Assembly: GCA_022641095.1 (NCBI GenBank)
Contig: JALCDB010000003.1
Coordinates: 1-64,000 of the forward strand
DNA: 64,000 bases
Origin: Bacilli bacterium
GTDB taxonomy: Bacteria > Bacillota_I > Bacilli_A > RFN20 > CAG-826
Direction: 5' to 3'
In this document: one piece after another, positions 35,023-43,550 of the stretch
Layout: each line of letters opens with the position of its first letter
Position numbering within the stretch: the first letter of the stretch is position 1
The notes under the pieces: model-generated
Database searches by the model: none
Seen by the model: only the letters and a program-made list of their open reading frames with translations
What the model was told of the DNA's origin: nothing
Program-made: the position numbers and the translations under genes

Positions 35023-35238
35023 TCATTCGACGAAAACCGAGGAGGCGGTGCTCATGTCGAGCGCGAGCCGCGTTTCGTTGACCAAAATCACCGTCCCCTC
35101 TTTCCCTTGGCTCATCACCTTGATGGGCTGATGCGCGACCAACCCAAGGCTTTCCAAGTGCTTTTTGGTTTTGAGATCCCGGATGAGGAGCTTTCTGATG
35201 GTGAACGTTTGGCCTTGCGGCGCTACTGGAAGCGGCAT
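35023..35238 (-). CDS. FeoA-like SH3 domain protein
   Basis: 71 residues, one FeoA-type domain (FTIRKLLIRDLKTKKHLESL, then GLVAHQPIKVMSQGKEGT). It is the first gene of the feo operon and is preceded by AGGAGG. Two separate FeoA proteins with one FeoB is a known arrangement in Bacillota. Confidence 0.85.
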   Translation of the reverse strand: MPLPVAPQGQTFTIRKLLIRDLKTKKHLESLGLVAHQPIKVMSQGKEGTVILVNETRLALDMSTASSVFVE

Positions 35239-35251
35239 CTCTTATCCTCCT

Positions 35252-35267
35252 GTTAGTGGTAACTAAC
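35252..35267. promoter_or_regulatory. DtxR-type operator 1 of the feo operon
   Basis: GTTAG-TGGTAA-CTAAC, perfect 5-bp arms. It sits between the feo -10 and the first ribosome site. Confidence 0.7.
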
Positions 35268-35274
35268 CGTGTTG

Positions 35275-35303
35275 ATGTTAGACATAACTAACTTCAATGT
35301 CAA
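35275..35303 (-). promoter_or_regulatory. Promoter of the feo operon
   Basis: On the minus strand TTGACA (35298-35303), a 17-nt spacer and TAACAT (35275-35280). A DtxR-type operator lies inside the spacer and another just past the -10, an arrangement expected to block RNA polymerase. Confidence 0.75.
35277..35292. promoter_or_regulatory. DtxR-type operator 2 of the feo operon
   Basis: GTTAG-ACATAA-CTAAC, perfect arms, 25 nt centre to centre from operator 1 and within the promoter spacer. Confidence 0.7.
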
Positions 35304-35343
35304 CAACATTTTGGAATCGCCCGCGGTCCGTTCCTTTCCTTTT

Positions 35344-35361
35344 GGTTAGTTTTAGATAACC
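35344..35361. promoter_or_regulatory. Imperfect DtxR-type operator before the DtxR-family gene
   Basis: GGTTAG-TTTTAG-ATAACC, one mismatch from the palindrome. It lies about 30 nt upstream of TATAAT (35392-35397) of the regulator gene, suggesting autoregulation. Confidence 0.5.
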
Positions 35362-35423
35362 GCGTTTATGGTCAAGCCCCTAAAGACGGACTATAATAAT
35401 AAGGGCACGCAAAGAGGCGCTTT

Positions 35424-35801
35424 ATGGAATCGAACGAAAGCAGCGAAGATTATCTCGAGAGGATCCTGATGCTCGAAGGCGAAAAAGGCCGGGACTTGGT
35501 CCATTCGGTTGACTTGGCCAACTCCTTTGGCTATAGCAAACCCAGCATTTCGGTGGCGATGAAGAAACTTAAGGAAGGCGGTTACCTTTCTTTCGGGCCT
35601 CGCGACGAATTGGTGCTGACGGAAGCGGGGCGGAAAAAGGCGAGCGAAATCTATGAGCGGCACAATCTGGTTGGGGATTTGTTCGTGGCGCTTGGGGTTC
35701 CTAAGGACATCGCTTTCAAGGACGCCTGCCACATCGAGCATATCCTTAGCCCCGAGACCTACGCCGCCCTCAAAAAGCATTTCGACGAAAAGGTCAAGTG
35801 A
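35424..35801 (+). CDS. DtxR/MntR-family metal-dependent regulator
   Basis: 125 residues. The winged helix (SVDLANSFGYSKPSISVAMK, then KLKEGGYLSFG) and the metal-binding helices (RHNLVGDLFVALGV, then DACHIEHILSPETY, with the His-Ile-Glu-His cluster) match MntR-type proteins. It ends before any SH3 domain. AAGAGG is the ribosome site. The matching palindromes at feo, ZIP-copA, the HMA gene and its own promoter make it the likely repressor of this group. Fe versus Mn is not decidable. Confidence 0.9.
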   Translation: MESNESSEDYLERILMLEGEKGRDLVHSVDLANSFGYSKPSISVAMKKLKEGGYLSFGPRDELVLTEAGRKKASEIYERHNLVGDLFVALGVPKDIAFKDACHIEHILSPETYAALKKHFDEKVK

Positions 35802-35884
35802 GGGCGTCTATGGTTGGGGCGGACCGAGAAGCCCACTTTTTCTTTTGGGTTGAAAAGAAGGCTTTGGTCAGAATAGAATAATAA

Positions 35885-35904
35885 TGGTTAGGCAGAACTA
35901 ACCA
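35885..35904. promoter_or_regulatory. DtxR-type operator before the HMA gene
   Basis: TGGTTAG-GCAGAA-CTAACCA, perfect 7-bp arms, just downstream of TAGAAT (about 35874), so over the transcription start. Confidence 0.7.
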
Positions 35905-35926
35905 GTTAAGCCAAAGGAGTTGCCCT

Positions 35927-36187
35927 ATGTTGGAAATACATCTATCGATCGAAGGGATGAAATGCGGCATGTGCGAGTGCCATGTCGAGGAATCGCTTTC
36001 GAAAGTCGCGAAGGTCAAGAAGGCCAAAGCCGACCATTATAAGAACGAGGCGACCGTCATCGCGGAAGACGGCGTCGATCTGGCTCAGCTCAAAGAAACG
36101 GTGGAAAAGGAAGGGTATCGCGTGCTTGACGTGGAAAAACGGGAATACGCGAGAAAAGGCCCGTTCTCGTTTTTAAGGAAACGCTGA
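35927..36187 (+). CDS. Heavy-metal-associated (HMA) domain protein
   Basis: 86 residues: one ferredoxin-like HMA fold with the metal motif GMKCGMCECHV (CxxC plus a third cysteine) near residue 10, then a basic tail (KREYARKGPFSFLRKR). AAAGGAG precedes the ATG. HMA proteins usually carry Cu+ or Zn2+, yet the promoter holds a perfect DtxR-type box, which ties it to the iron/manganese group. It may serve the nearby CopA-type ATPase. Confidence 0.85.
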   Translation: MLEIHLSIEGMKCGMCECHVEESLSKVAKVKKAKADHYKNEATVIAEDGVDLAQLKETVEKEGYRVLDVEKREYARKGPFSFLRKR

Positions 36188-36206
36188 AGCCGATTCTTCT
36201 CTATGG

Positions 36207-36241
36207 GAGACGAAAGCCGTCGATGAGCGAGGCTTTTTTGC
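36207..36241 (+). terminator. Terminator of the HMA gene
   Basis: AGCC-G-TCG pairs with CGA-GGCT around ATGAG with one bulged base, followed by T6. Confidence 0.65.
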
Positions 36242-36352
36242 GGCGAAGGCTTCCATTTGCCATGACTTTGCTCGATTATTAATAATAATTGTTCGCTTTC
36301 GCGCGTTTCGATTGTCTTATTGAATGTAGGCGAGAAGAAAGGAGAACTTCTC

Positions 36353-36895
36353 ATGGGTCAAAGCTATGAGGCGCTTCTCTCCAAGGCGCTCCAGAGCGGG
36401 GACCAGGAGAAGATCAAAGCGGTTTTTGGGGAAATCTACGGCGCCTACGCGAAACTCGTCTTTTTCAGCCTCTCGCGTTACCTCAAAGACGAGGAGGACA
36501 TGAAAGACGTCACCAACGATGCTTTTTTGGCCTTCTTCTCCCATGCCGAAGAAGTGAGGGGCTCGGTCAAGTACTACCTTGTCTCTACGGCCAAGAATCT
36601 GGCTCTCAATCGTCTGAAGAAAGACAAAAAGGCCAATTTCACCGATTCAATCGAGGAATACGGAGACGCGTCGCCTCAAGATGGGTCCCTTATCTACCAT
36701 GAGTTTGTGAACGATCTCCGGGCCGTCCTTTCCGAAGAAGCGACGCGCATCGTGCTTCTTCGCGCCGTCGACGGCCTTGCCTTTGCCGAAATCGGGAAAA
36801 AACTCAGCATCACGGAGGACGCCGCGAGGATGGCCTACCAAAGGGCCAAAAGGAAATTCAGGCAATCGAAAAGAGGAAAACGGTATGGTAAATAA
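36353..36895 (+). CDS. ECF-type RNA polymerase sigma factor
   Basis: 180 residues with sigma region 2 (GAYAKLVFFSLSRYLKDEED, then MKDVTNDAFLAFF, residues 30-70) and region 4 (AVDGLAFAEIGKKLSITEDAARM, from about 138, split here) as a helix-turn-helix; region 3 is absent, as in ECF factors. GGAGAA precedes the ATG at 36353. The downstream membrane protein overlaps it by 11 nt, the usual position of an anti-sigma factor. Confidence 0.9.
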   Translation: MGQSYEALLSKALQSGDQEKIKAVFGEIYGAYAKLVFFSLSRYLKDEEDMKDVTNDAFLAFFSHAEEVRGSVKYYLVSTAKNLALNRLKKDKKANFTDSIEEYGDASPQDGSLIYHEFVNDLRAVLSEEATRIVLLRAVDGLAFAEIGKKLSITEDAARMAYQRAKRKFRQSKRGKRYGK

Positions 36896-38402
36896 GGACA
36901 TCTTTGAGAAGGAAATCGAGAAGAGGGCCAAAAAAAGGCTGTCTTTCTCCGACATCGAAGGGAAAATAGACTACGAGAAATTCGAGAAGCCATCCGCCAA
37001 GCCGAAGTCGTTATGGGTCAAAATCGGCATTCCGGTCGGATCGCTGGTCGCGGTCGGAGTAGTGGCTCTTTCCTTATACGAAGGCGGCGTTTTCCCGCTA
37101 AGCGGGCCTTCTTCCGAGGCCTTAAGGGCATCGCGCCTGGTCGCCCCGACGACCGAGAAGGTCCTCACCTCCCCGAAAAGGGAGATGTCCGAGACTACTT
37201 ACGCCTCTTATCGGACGTTCGCTAGGAACTTCGTGGCCTTGGCTTTCGACAATTCGATTAAAACGAACGGTGAGAGGAGCCTGGGCGTATCGATCCCCGA
37301 CGCCTATATGTGCTTCGCGCTGGCCGCCATCACCTCGACTTCCGAGGCTGAGGGGGATTTCCTTTCCTTCATGGGGTTAAATGGCGAAAGCGAGCTTAAG
37401 GAGGCGGCTTCCGAGGTCGTTTCCTCCCTTTGCACTTTGAAGGAAGAGGAAAACGGCGACCTTTCCGGCGGATACAACCTGAACTCCCTGTGGTTCAATC
37501 CGAAGAAAGTGAATCTGCTCCCAAAGGACGAGGATCTATATTCCTTGCTTGGCCGCGTTTTTGACGCGTCCATATACAACGAGGCGCTGACCAGCGATTC
37601 CGGGAACGCTTACCTCGCCTCCGAAGGCCTGAAAGGCTTTCCGACCCCTCGCTTGGCCCTCAAGGACGAGGATCCTTTGGCGTCCGCCGCGATGTCGGTC
37701 TATTACTGCGTCGACGGGTTCGCCGAGAAAGAAAATTTGAAGAGCCAATACGATTCGGGGACGCATAAGATGGCCTATTTTGAAGGCGGGGTTGAACGCG
37801 ATGTCGATTACATCGCCGACGTTTCGGTCGACCATAAGGTCTATGAGGGCGATGGCTTCACCATGGCCAAGATGAGGATCAGGAACCTCGACATGTCGTA
37901 TTACCTTCCCGACGAGGAAGAGGGGCTCCCAAGCGGGATTCTCGGCGCGGCCTTGTCCGGCTCCTATGAGCCGATGAGTTATGTCGACGAGGATACGGGG
38001 GAGCCCTCGTCGAAATACGAAGTTTCCATCCTGGCTCCTTATTTTAAGCTCGAAAACGACATTTCCCTCGATGGCGAAGCCCTCGCGAAGGCCTTTCCTA
38101 ACGCCACAAGCAGAGGGCTGAACGAGAAAATGGCGCAGGGGATCATCGGCCCCATTCGCCTCTCATACCTCATTCAGGATTCCCTTATGAGCTTCGACTA
38201 CAACGGGTTCCATTCTTGCTCGGCCACGATCGTCGGCGGGGAACCTGGGGCGCCCACTCCTCCGGGAAAACCTTACGATTTCAGCCTTTCGCACCCTTAT
38301 TTGTTCAGCGTCGAGCAGCCGTTCGTCAAGGTCGGCTCCTCTTCCGTTTCGGTTCCTTTGACCATTGGCGAGATCGTCGATCCGGGATATGCGGGGGCCT
38401 AA
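36885..38402 (+). CDS. Membrane-anchored serpin, probable anti-sigma partner
   Basis: 505 residues. A 42-residue charged cytoplasmic segment (FEKEIEKRAKKRLSFSD) is followed by one transmembrane helix (about 43-65) and an extracytoplasmic serpin domain (about 90-500). The domain follows serpin order: SIPDAYMCFALAAITST, YNLNSLWFNPKK, LASAAMSVYYCVDGFAEK, HKMAYFEG, LDMSYYLPDEE, and a C-terminus with HPYLFSV and GEIVDPG. Serpins inhibit serine or cysteine proteases by loop insertion. Overlap with the sigma gene and the topology suggest it holds the sigma factor at the membrane and senses outside proteases; that link is inference. AGAGGAAAA is the ribosome site. Confidence 0.8.
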   Translation: MVNKDIFEKEIEKRAKKRLSFSDIEGKIDYEKFEKPSAKPKSLWVKIGIPVGSLVAVGVVALSLYEGGVFPLSGPSSEALRASRLVAPTTEKVLTSPKREMSETTYASYRTFARNFVALAFDNSIKTNGERSLGVSIPDAYMCFALAAITSTSEAEGDFLSFMGLNGESELKEAASEVVSSLCTLKEEENGDLSGGYNLNSLWFNPKKVNLLPKDEDLYSLLGRVFDASIYNEALTSDSGNAYLASEGLKGFPTPRLALKDEDPLASAAMSVYYCVDGFAEKENLKSQYDSGTHKMAYFEGGVERDVDYIADVSVDHKVYEGDGFTMAKMRIRNLDMSYYLPDEEEGLPSGILGAALSGSYEPMSYVDEDTGEPSSKYEVSILAPYFKLENDISLDGEALAKAFPNATSRGLNEKMAQGIIGPIRLSYLIQDSLMSFDYNGFHSCSATIVGGEPGAPTPPGKPYDFSLSHPYLFSVEQPFVKVGSSSVSVPLTIGEIVDPGYAGA

Positions 38403-38406
38403 GGTT

Positions 38407-38925
38407 ATGACGTCCGGAAAGCGGCTTTTGGCTAGCCTAGCGGCGTCCGCGCTTCTATTTTCGCTCGGAGGGTGCTCCAGTCAGGGCCAGCGCCTCGATA
38501 GGCCCGACGACACCAATCTTGAGCTATGGATCACGCAGAGGGTTTCCGCCGCCGATTTAGAGGGCTGCGCTTATCTTCCGGGATGGTTCGGCGCCAGCGA
38601 GTATTTGGATTCGAGGTACGCGGTCCTTGGCGGCCCCGCGCGCGTTCCGGAAAGGCACGTCACTTATCTCGTGAGCGGATATCCGGATTTGAAGGACGAC
38701 CCGGCGGTGACCAAAATCGAAATAACCGATCCCGCCATCTTCGTATACGGACTGAGTTTGGAATCGGAAGAAGAAGCAATCGAAGGCACCATGGTCGGGG
38801 AAGGCTTCGCGAAACAGGACGAAACCACGTTATCGTTTGGCAAAGGCAACGTCAGTTTTCGTTTCGGAAGCGACAAGATTTCCATCAGCGCATTAACGAC
38901 GAACAAAACCGGGATCATATACTGA
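38407..38925 (+). CDS. Lipoprotein in the sigma/serpin operon
   Basis: 172 residues with a lipoprotein signal peptide: KRLLASLAASALLFSLGG then Cys in lipobox LGGC near residue 22. The mature part has no family I recognise. The start lies 4 nt after the serpin stop. Membership of the operon suggests a surface protein working with, or shielded by, the serpin. Confidence 0.7.
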   Translation: MTSGKRLLASLAASALLFSLGGCSSQGQRLDRPDDTNLELWITQRVSAADLEGCAYLPGWFGASEYLDSRYAVLGGPARVPERHVTYLVSGYPDLKDDPAVTKIEITDPAIFVYGLSLESEEEAIEGTMVGEGFAKQDETTLSFGKGNVSFRFGSDKISISALTTNKTGIIY

Positions 38926-39124
38926 AACGCAGACATATGATTTCATCGCCGAGGCAATCGGTGGCGAAATAAAGCATGCGCGAGCGTTTTCTCAAGGGCG
39001 AAGGCAACCTGCTGGAAGAGCGAGGGTACCGCTTTTTTGAGTGTGTCCATCGTTCATATGCTTTGGTGAAAAATCAGGTTTTAAATCTCATTTTCGCTGA
39101 TTTTTTCCAATCTCGACATAACCA

Positions 39125-39153
39125 TTGAACGTTCCGTTCCTTGCCTCTATAAT
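39125..39153 (+). promoter_or_regulatory. Promoter of the Ser-rich lipoprotein gene
   Basis: TTGAAC (39125-39130), 17-nt spacer, TATAAT (39148-39153). Transcription would start near 39160, just upstream of AAGGAG at 39167-39172. Confidence 0.75.
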
Positions 39154-39179
39154 GCAACCATTTAATAAGGAGTTCACCC

Positions 39180-40531
39180 ATGAAAAAATCGCTTCGATCC
39201 TGCTTCTATCCGCCCCTTTGTTCGTTCTTAGCGCCTGCGATCCGGCCTCTTCCCTAGCGGAGAGTTCCTCTATGCAACCAGCCTCTTCTTCCTCGGCTGG
39301 GGACTCCTCTATGCAATCGGCCTCTTCCTCCTCTTCCCAAAGCCAACCCTCGCTCGCCGAGGAAATCAAAAGTCATATCGATTCAAAGGCGAGCCATCTC
39401 GCGTCTTATTACGTCAACGAATCCAATGGCTCCTCTTCTTTCTACGGTTCCATCATCGGTCAGGATATCGATGGGTACGATTACGACAAAACGATGACGG
39501 AGCGAAAAACCATATACGACAATTATGTGTCCTCCTCGGAAATCGCCTCGACCGAAGTCGACGCCGATTCCGGCGAAACGGAAGCGACGGAAAACTCCAC
39601 GGAACTTCATTATTACGATGATGAGTACAATTATTACGAGGTCGGCGTCGATCATTTGAACGGCGATTCGTACTATGGCAGCATCGTGGACGATGACGTC
39701 GACCAAAGCGATCTTTCCCATTATTTCAAAGACAAGGATTTCAACGATCTCGCGTTGTCGTTGTTTTCGGATGGACCCTACCTTGACGCGCCGCTAAAAG
39801 CGGAGGGGGATTTCGAGTCCTCCTTCACCTTCTCTTTCGATCTTGAAACAGAGGTTTCCTACAGCGATTTCTTCGATGATTACGATATTTTTCCGGAAGA
39901 CGATTGGAAAATCGGCTTTTCGGCCTCGGTTTCGCAAATCGCCACCATCGGCGTGAGTGATGGGGTCGTGTCCTCCTACGTCGAAAGCGTCGTCACTTCC
40001 TTTCCGAATTCGGTTTTGACGGGCGAAGCCTACGCCGAACCGGTCGTGGTCGCGACCTCCTTGCTTTCTTATACCGATATTTCCTGCCAGGATTTCGGCG
40101 ACTATTCCGGCGTTTACTACCACACCGTTTTCTTCGTTCCCGCCTCTTATGAAGGGACCTTCAAAAACGGCGAGGATACGCTGACGCTAGATGAGCTCGC
40201 GGGCGCCAGTTGCTCAGGGGAATATAACGGGAACCCCTTGGCTTGCGATTATTTTTACCAGCAAGACTTCCTGGACGCTTACGATATTTGCTGCGATAAC
40301 GGCGACCATCATTACATCGTTCGTCTCAACAAAGACGGGAACCTCGACGTTTTCGACTTCTACTCGCGTCAGGAGACGAGTTATTTCAGTTTTGACGGCG
40401 GCGAGACGATCTACCGCTTTTATGCCGTCAAGGACGGGGATGGGGAGTTCCTAAGATCCGATATTGTCCGAGTCAACGCCGTGCCTGAGGGATACGCCCT
40501 TTCAAAAAGCGCGGTCTATCAAAGGGGCTGA
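39180..40531 (+). CDS. Ser-rich secreted lipoprotein, start codon one base out of frame
   Basis: The strong ribosome site AAGGAG (39167-39172) serves the ATG at 39180, which is followed by six A. Read directly, that frame does not give a signal peptide. With one more A it reads M-K-K-I-A-S-I-L-L-L-S-A-P-L-F-V-L-S-A-C, a classic lipoprotein signal, and stays in the long frame to 40531. The mature protein has a Ser/Gln/Ala-rich linker (about 30 residues) and an acidic, Tyr-rich body (YYDDEYNYYEVGVD). No enzymatic motif. Deletion, sequence error, or phase variation at A6/A7 would all explain this. Confidence 0.65.
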
Positions 40532-40600
40532 TAACCGATTTCAATTCGACAATCGCTTGCGCTGTCGCTAAAGTTTGGGCGAACCGCAATCGAATGAAGG

Positions 40601-40631
40601 AAAAAGCCGCCGTCGAGAGACGCGGCTTTTC
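40601..40631. terminator. Bidirectional terminator between the lipoprotein and DUF1295 genes
   Basis: AAGCCG-C-CGTC-GAGA-GACG-CGGCTT, with A-runs on the left and T-runs on the right, so it works on both strands between convergent genes. Confidence 0.75.
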
Positions 40632-40664
40632 CGATTGGGGGAGTGGCTTCCGTTTTCGCTTCTT

Positions 40665-41567
40665 TTAGGAAGGGCGCTTTTCGCTTTTATGACGAGTCAA
40701 ACGCGGCAAGGGGACGAAAACATGGGTGGCTCCGAGATAATCGCCATAATCATCTTTATAGGTTTTCTGATGGTTTTCGGCCATTGGGACCGAGATGAAG
40801 CGGAACATCAGGAAAATGGCGGCCGCCCCGACGTACATCCACGGGTTCGCCGGGCAGGCATAGAGGCAAGAGGCCGCCATCCCGACCCAAAAGAGGATCT
40901 CCCCGAGGTAGTTGGGGTGCCTTGCATAACGGAACAATCCGCTTTTTAGGATCATCGAGCGGGAGCTTCTTCGCTTCGCGAAACGTTTCAGTTGGGCGTC
41001 CGCGACCAGTTCCAGCGCCGTCCCCCCAAGCATCACGAAAACCCCTGGAAGCGCGAGGAAGGAAGAGGCGACGCTCGAGGTGACGAGGAAAAGGAAAGGC
41101 AAGCACCCTAGATACACTATAAGCGTGGGGAAGAGGCAGATTCCCAACAGGTTCACGAGCTGGAAAAGTCTCCCCGTTTTTTCCCGCAGGTCCCGATAAC
41201 GCCAATCCTCATAGCCCAGTCCGCTGAAACCGATGGCGAAATTGGCCGTCAGCCTTATCGACCACAAAGCGGTTGCGATGGCGATCGTGACGCAAACGGG
41301 ATCGAATCTGTGGCAGAATGCCATGAGACCCCACACGATGAGGGGAGGCTGAACCGACCAATAGGGATCGTAGACGGAGGCGCTCCTAAGAACGACGCCG
41401 AAAAGATAAACGAAAACGGTCGAGGCGATGTCCGCTAGAAGAACCCGGGCGTACACCTCTAAGCGAGGCAAGGCAAGGAAAACGAAAACACCGATTGCGA
41501 TCGCCGCTAGATAGACTAAAAGCAAAGCGAGCAAACCGACGAACTTGTTTTTCCGATTAATTTTCAT
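40665..41567 (-). CDS. DUF1295 / steroid 5-alpha-reductase-like membrane protein
   Basis: 300 residues with about seven helices. The C-terminal part has the family core: SGLFRYARHPNYLGEILFW near residue 219 and ENHQKTYKDDYGDYL near residue 272, shared with isoprenylcysteine methyltransferase-like enzymes, which bind SAM or NADPH there. The N-terminal DPYWSVQPP segment is typical of DUF1295. The reaction is unknown. It is monocistronic. Confidence 0.88.
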   Translation of the reverse strand: MKINRKNKFVGLLALLLVYLAAIAIGVFVFLALPRLEVYARVLLADIASTVFVYLFGVVLRSASVYDPYWSVQPPLIVWGLMAFCHRFDPVCVTIAIATALWSIRLTANFAIGFSGLGYEDWRYRDLREKTGRLFQLVNLLGICLFPTLIVYLGCLPFLFLVTSSVASSFLALPGVFVMLGGTALELVADAQLKRFAKRRSSRSMILKSGLFRYARHPNYLGEILFWVGMAASCLYACPANPWMYVGAAAIFLMFRFISVPMAENHQKTYKDDYGDYLGATHVFVPLPRLTRHKSEKRPS

Positions 41568-41902
41568 GGATGGGAACCCGTTATTCCAGCGCCGCTTCTC
41601 TTATTTTGACGGCTTGGAGGGATTATGCGAATCGTTCTTTCTTCGGAAACGTGCGGCGTTTCCCGAACTGGCGATGCGCGAACCTGCGTTTATTCTAGCT
41701 TATTCGCCATCGGATATTTAGACAAAAAGCGCAATTCCTCTCATAAATAAGGCGAAGCCTTCGGCATGAGCGAGGAGTCAACGCAACGTTCGAATGACGG
41801 AGCGAAAGCGTTTCAATCGAACGTTGTTTGGAGGGGAACTTAATTTTGTCCATTTCTCGGAAGTTGAAGCGTTTTTTTGGAGTTGTTTATGCATCCATTG
41901 TC
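41568..41902. other. Intergenic stretch with a 10-bp inverted repeat
   Basis: No gene seen. CAACGTTCGA (41784-41793) and TCGAACGTTG (41817-41826) are perfect inverted repeats around 23 nt, with no U-tract. The stretch separates the DUF1295 promoter from the 3' end of hipA. Confidence 0.45.
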
Positions 41903-43183
41903 TTACGCAGACACAGATAAGGCGTAAGTCAAGGCACACTGGCAAGCGTTTCTTAATAATTCGTAATCGGAATTGGCGATTTCGTATTTCTTCGATAAGG
42001 GAACCAGGGAATCGGTTATCGTTTTCGAAAGGAAAGACGTTTTTTCTTTGGCTTCTTTCTCCGTCAGTCCAAAATATGGCGAAATCCGAAGAGCGCAATC
42101 GAGGTTTAAAGTGCGATCGTAGCCATCGAGGGACAGAGTCAGGGTTTTCTTCTCGGCTGAGGGGTTTATGTCATAAGCGGGGGAAATGGCCCACCCGTCT
42201 TCTTTTAAGAGAAAGCCATGGTTCCGCAAATGATCGTCGGTGTTGGAAATCATGATATTGAACACCATTCTCGTAAAAAGTTCCTCCAGCGATTGTTTGA
42301 GTCGCTGAGGCGAGCCATATGATTTTAGAAAGGAAACGATATCCAGGTAACTGGCCTCTTCCCCGTCTTTTTTCCCCAAAAGAGCCATGGCGGAGGAAAA
42401 ATGAAGGCGTTTATTTCCGTGGCGATCGAACCTTTTTGTCAAAAATGTGTATCCTCGATCCGAGAACTTATCCAATTTGGCCTCCGGAACGTCGATTAGG
42501 CATTTTTGGGCCATATCATGGGCGATCATTTCCAGCCCGCTGACGTTGCATTTATCGTTTTTTGCCGGAAATTTGGCGATCCATAACGAACCGTCGGGGA
42601 AACAAATCGAAGCCTTGGGCCTAGCCCCTCCTAATGAAGAACCGGGAGCCAGCAAACAGCGAAGTTTGCCATCGGATATCATGTGCCCTTGATCGATTTC
42701 ATAAGCGGCTTCTTCCAAGTCCCGAAGGCTCGTCAACGGAGGAATGGGGCTATCAATGTCGGAAGAAAGAAACTGCCCGTCTTTTTCTTTTTTGAAGCGA
42801 AGCGCTCCCATCCTTGCTTGATCGGAAACACCCAAGAGATAGTCGAACTCGGTCAAAGGCTTGAAAGGCCGGTTTTCTTCTTTGGCTCTTCGCATTTCGT
42901 ATGTTTGCCTTAGCAAGCGGCCCCATCGATCGGGGGCCGAATCGGCGATAAAACCAAAAATTGGTTTTTTAGCGGTGACATATTGCCTTCCTGAATAAAA
43001 ATATAGATCGGGATCGAGAAGAAGGGCGTTTTCGTTATGGGATTTTAGAAATGATTCCTCAAATTCAAACGAATATGAAACGTTGCCTAAGACATCGTCT
43101 TCAAACAAGGTTCCTAGGGGGAGGTCTTGTTCTTTGGCAGAGCCCAAATAAACAAAGGCTTTTCTTTCCAAACTGTTTTTCAT
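41903..43183 (-). CDS. hipA: HipA-family kinase toxin
   Basis: Serine/threonine kinase toxin; characterised HipA proteins phosphorylate aminoacyl-tRNA synthetases and cause persistence. 426 residues. The N-terminal subdomain includes FGFIADSAPDRWGR; the ATP loop is LAPGSSLGGARPKA (near 168); the catalytic loop is ISNTDDHLRNHGFLL (near 317); the metal motif is SPAYDINPS (near 338). All kinase residues are present. Its start overlaps the stop of the HTH gene by ATGA; the frame runs upstream to 43357 but that part overlaps the antitoxin. Confidence 0.92.
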   Translation of the reverse strand: MKNSLERKAFVYLGSAKEQDLPLGTLFEDDVLGNVSYSFEFEESFLKSHNENALLLDPDLYFYSGRQYVTAKKPIFGFIADSAPDRWGRLLRQTYEMRRAKEENRPFKPLTEFDYLLGVSDQARMGALRFKKEKDGQFLSSDIDSPIPPLTSLRDLEEAAYEIDQGHMISDGKLRCLLAPGSSLGGARPKASICFPDGSLWIAKFPAKNDKCNVSGLEMIAHDMAQKCLIDVPEAKLDKFSDRGYTFLTKRFDRHGNKRLHFSSAMALLGKKDGEEASYLDIVSFLKSYGSPQRLKQSLEELFTRMVFNIMISNTDDHLRNHGFLLKEDGWAISPAYDINPSAEKKTLTLSLDGYDRTLNLDCALRISPYFGLTEKEAKEKTSFLSKTITDSLVPLSKKYEIANSDYELLRNACQCALTYALSVSA

Positions 43184-43500
43184 TTCGCTTTTTTCCTCGC
43201 TCTTTTGCCAACGACAAGGTTTCGATCCTGAATGAGTCGGCCCAGTTCGTCGTCGCTTGCCACCTTCAGCAGTTCTTTGTCCATCCCGTAAAGTGCGTGA
43301 AGGGAGGCGGCGTAAGCGCCAAGGGAAACGCTGGGGGAACCGTTTTCGATTTTCCACAAGGTCGCTCTGGAAATCCCGGCTCGAAGGCAGATCGTTTCCA
43401 TGGATATTCCCCGCCGGAGCCTTGCCATTTTGATATTTGAGCCCATTTGAGTGAGTATTCTTTGGGTGTCCGGCATAATGATTACTTTTTTCTTATTCAT
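43180..43500 (-). CDS. hipB: HipB-type XRE antitoxin
   Basis: 106 residues with an XRE helix-turn-helix (GSNIKMARLRRGISMETICL, then RAGISRATLWKIENGSP, about 20-57) and a basic C-terminal tail. It is the first gene of the hipBA operon, neutralises the kinase and represses the operon in known systems. An inverted repeat overlaps its promoter. Confidence 0.88.
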   Translation of the reverse strand: MNKKKVIIMPDTQRILTQMGSNIKMARLRRGISMETICLRAGISRATLWKIENGSPSVSLGAYAASLHALYGMDKELLKVASDDELGRLIQDRNLVVGKRARKKAK

Positions 43501-43510
43501 AACATTTATA

Positions 43511-43549
43511 TTAATAAACTAATTTACGAAAAATGTCAATTTTTGTAAA
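43511..43549 (-). promoter_or_regulatory. hipBA promoter and palindromic operator
   Basis: On the minus strand TTGACA (43534-43539), a 17-nt spacer and TATTAA (43511-43516). TTTACGAAAAAT (43523-43534) and ATTTTTGTAAA (39-49 of the same block) form an imperfect palindrome centred on the -35, a fitting HipB binding site. Confidence 0.6.
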
Positions 43550-43550
43550 C

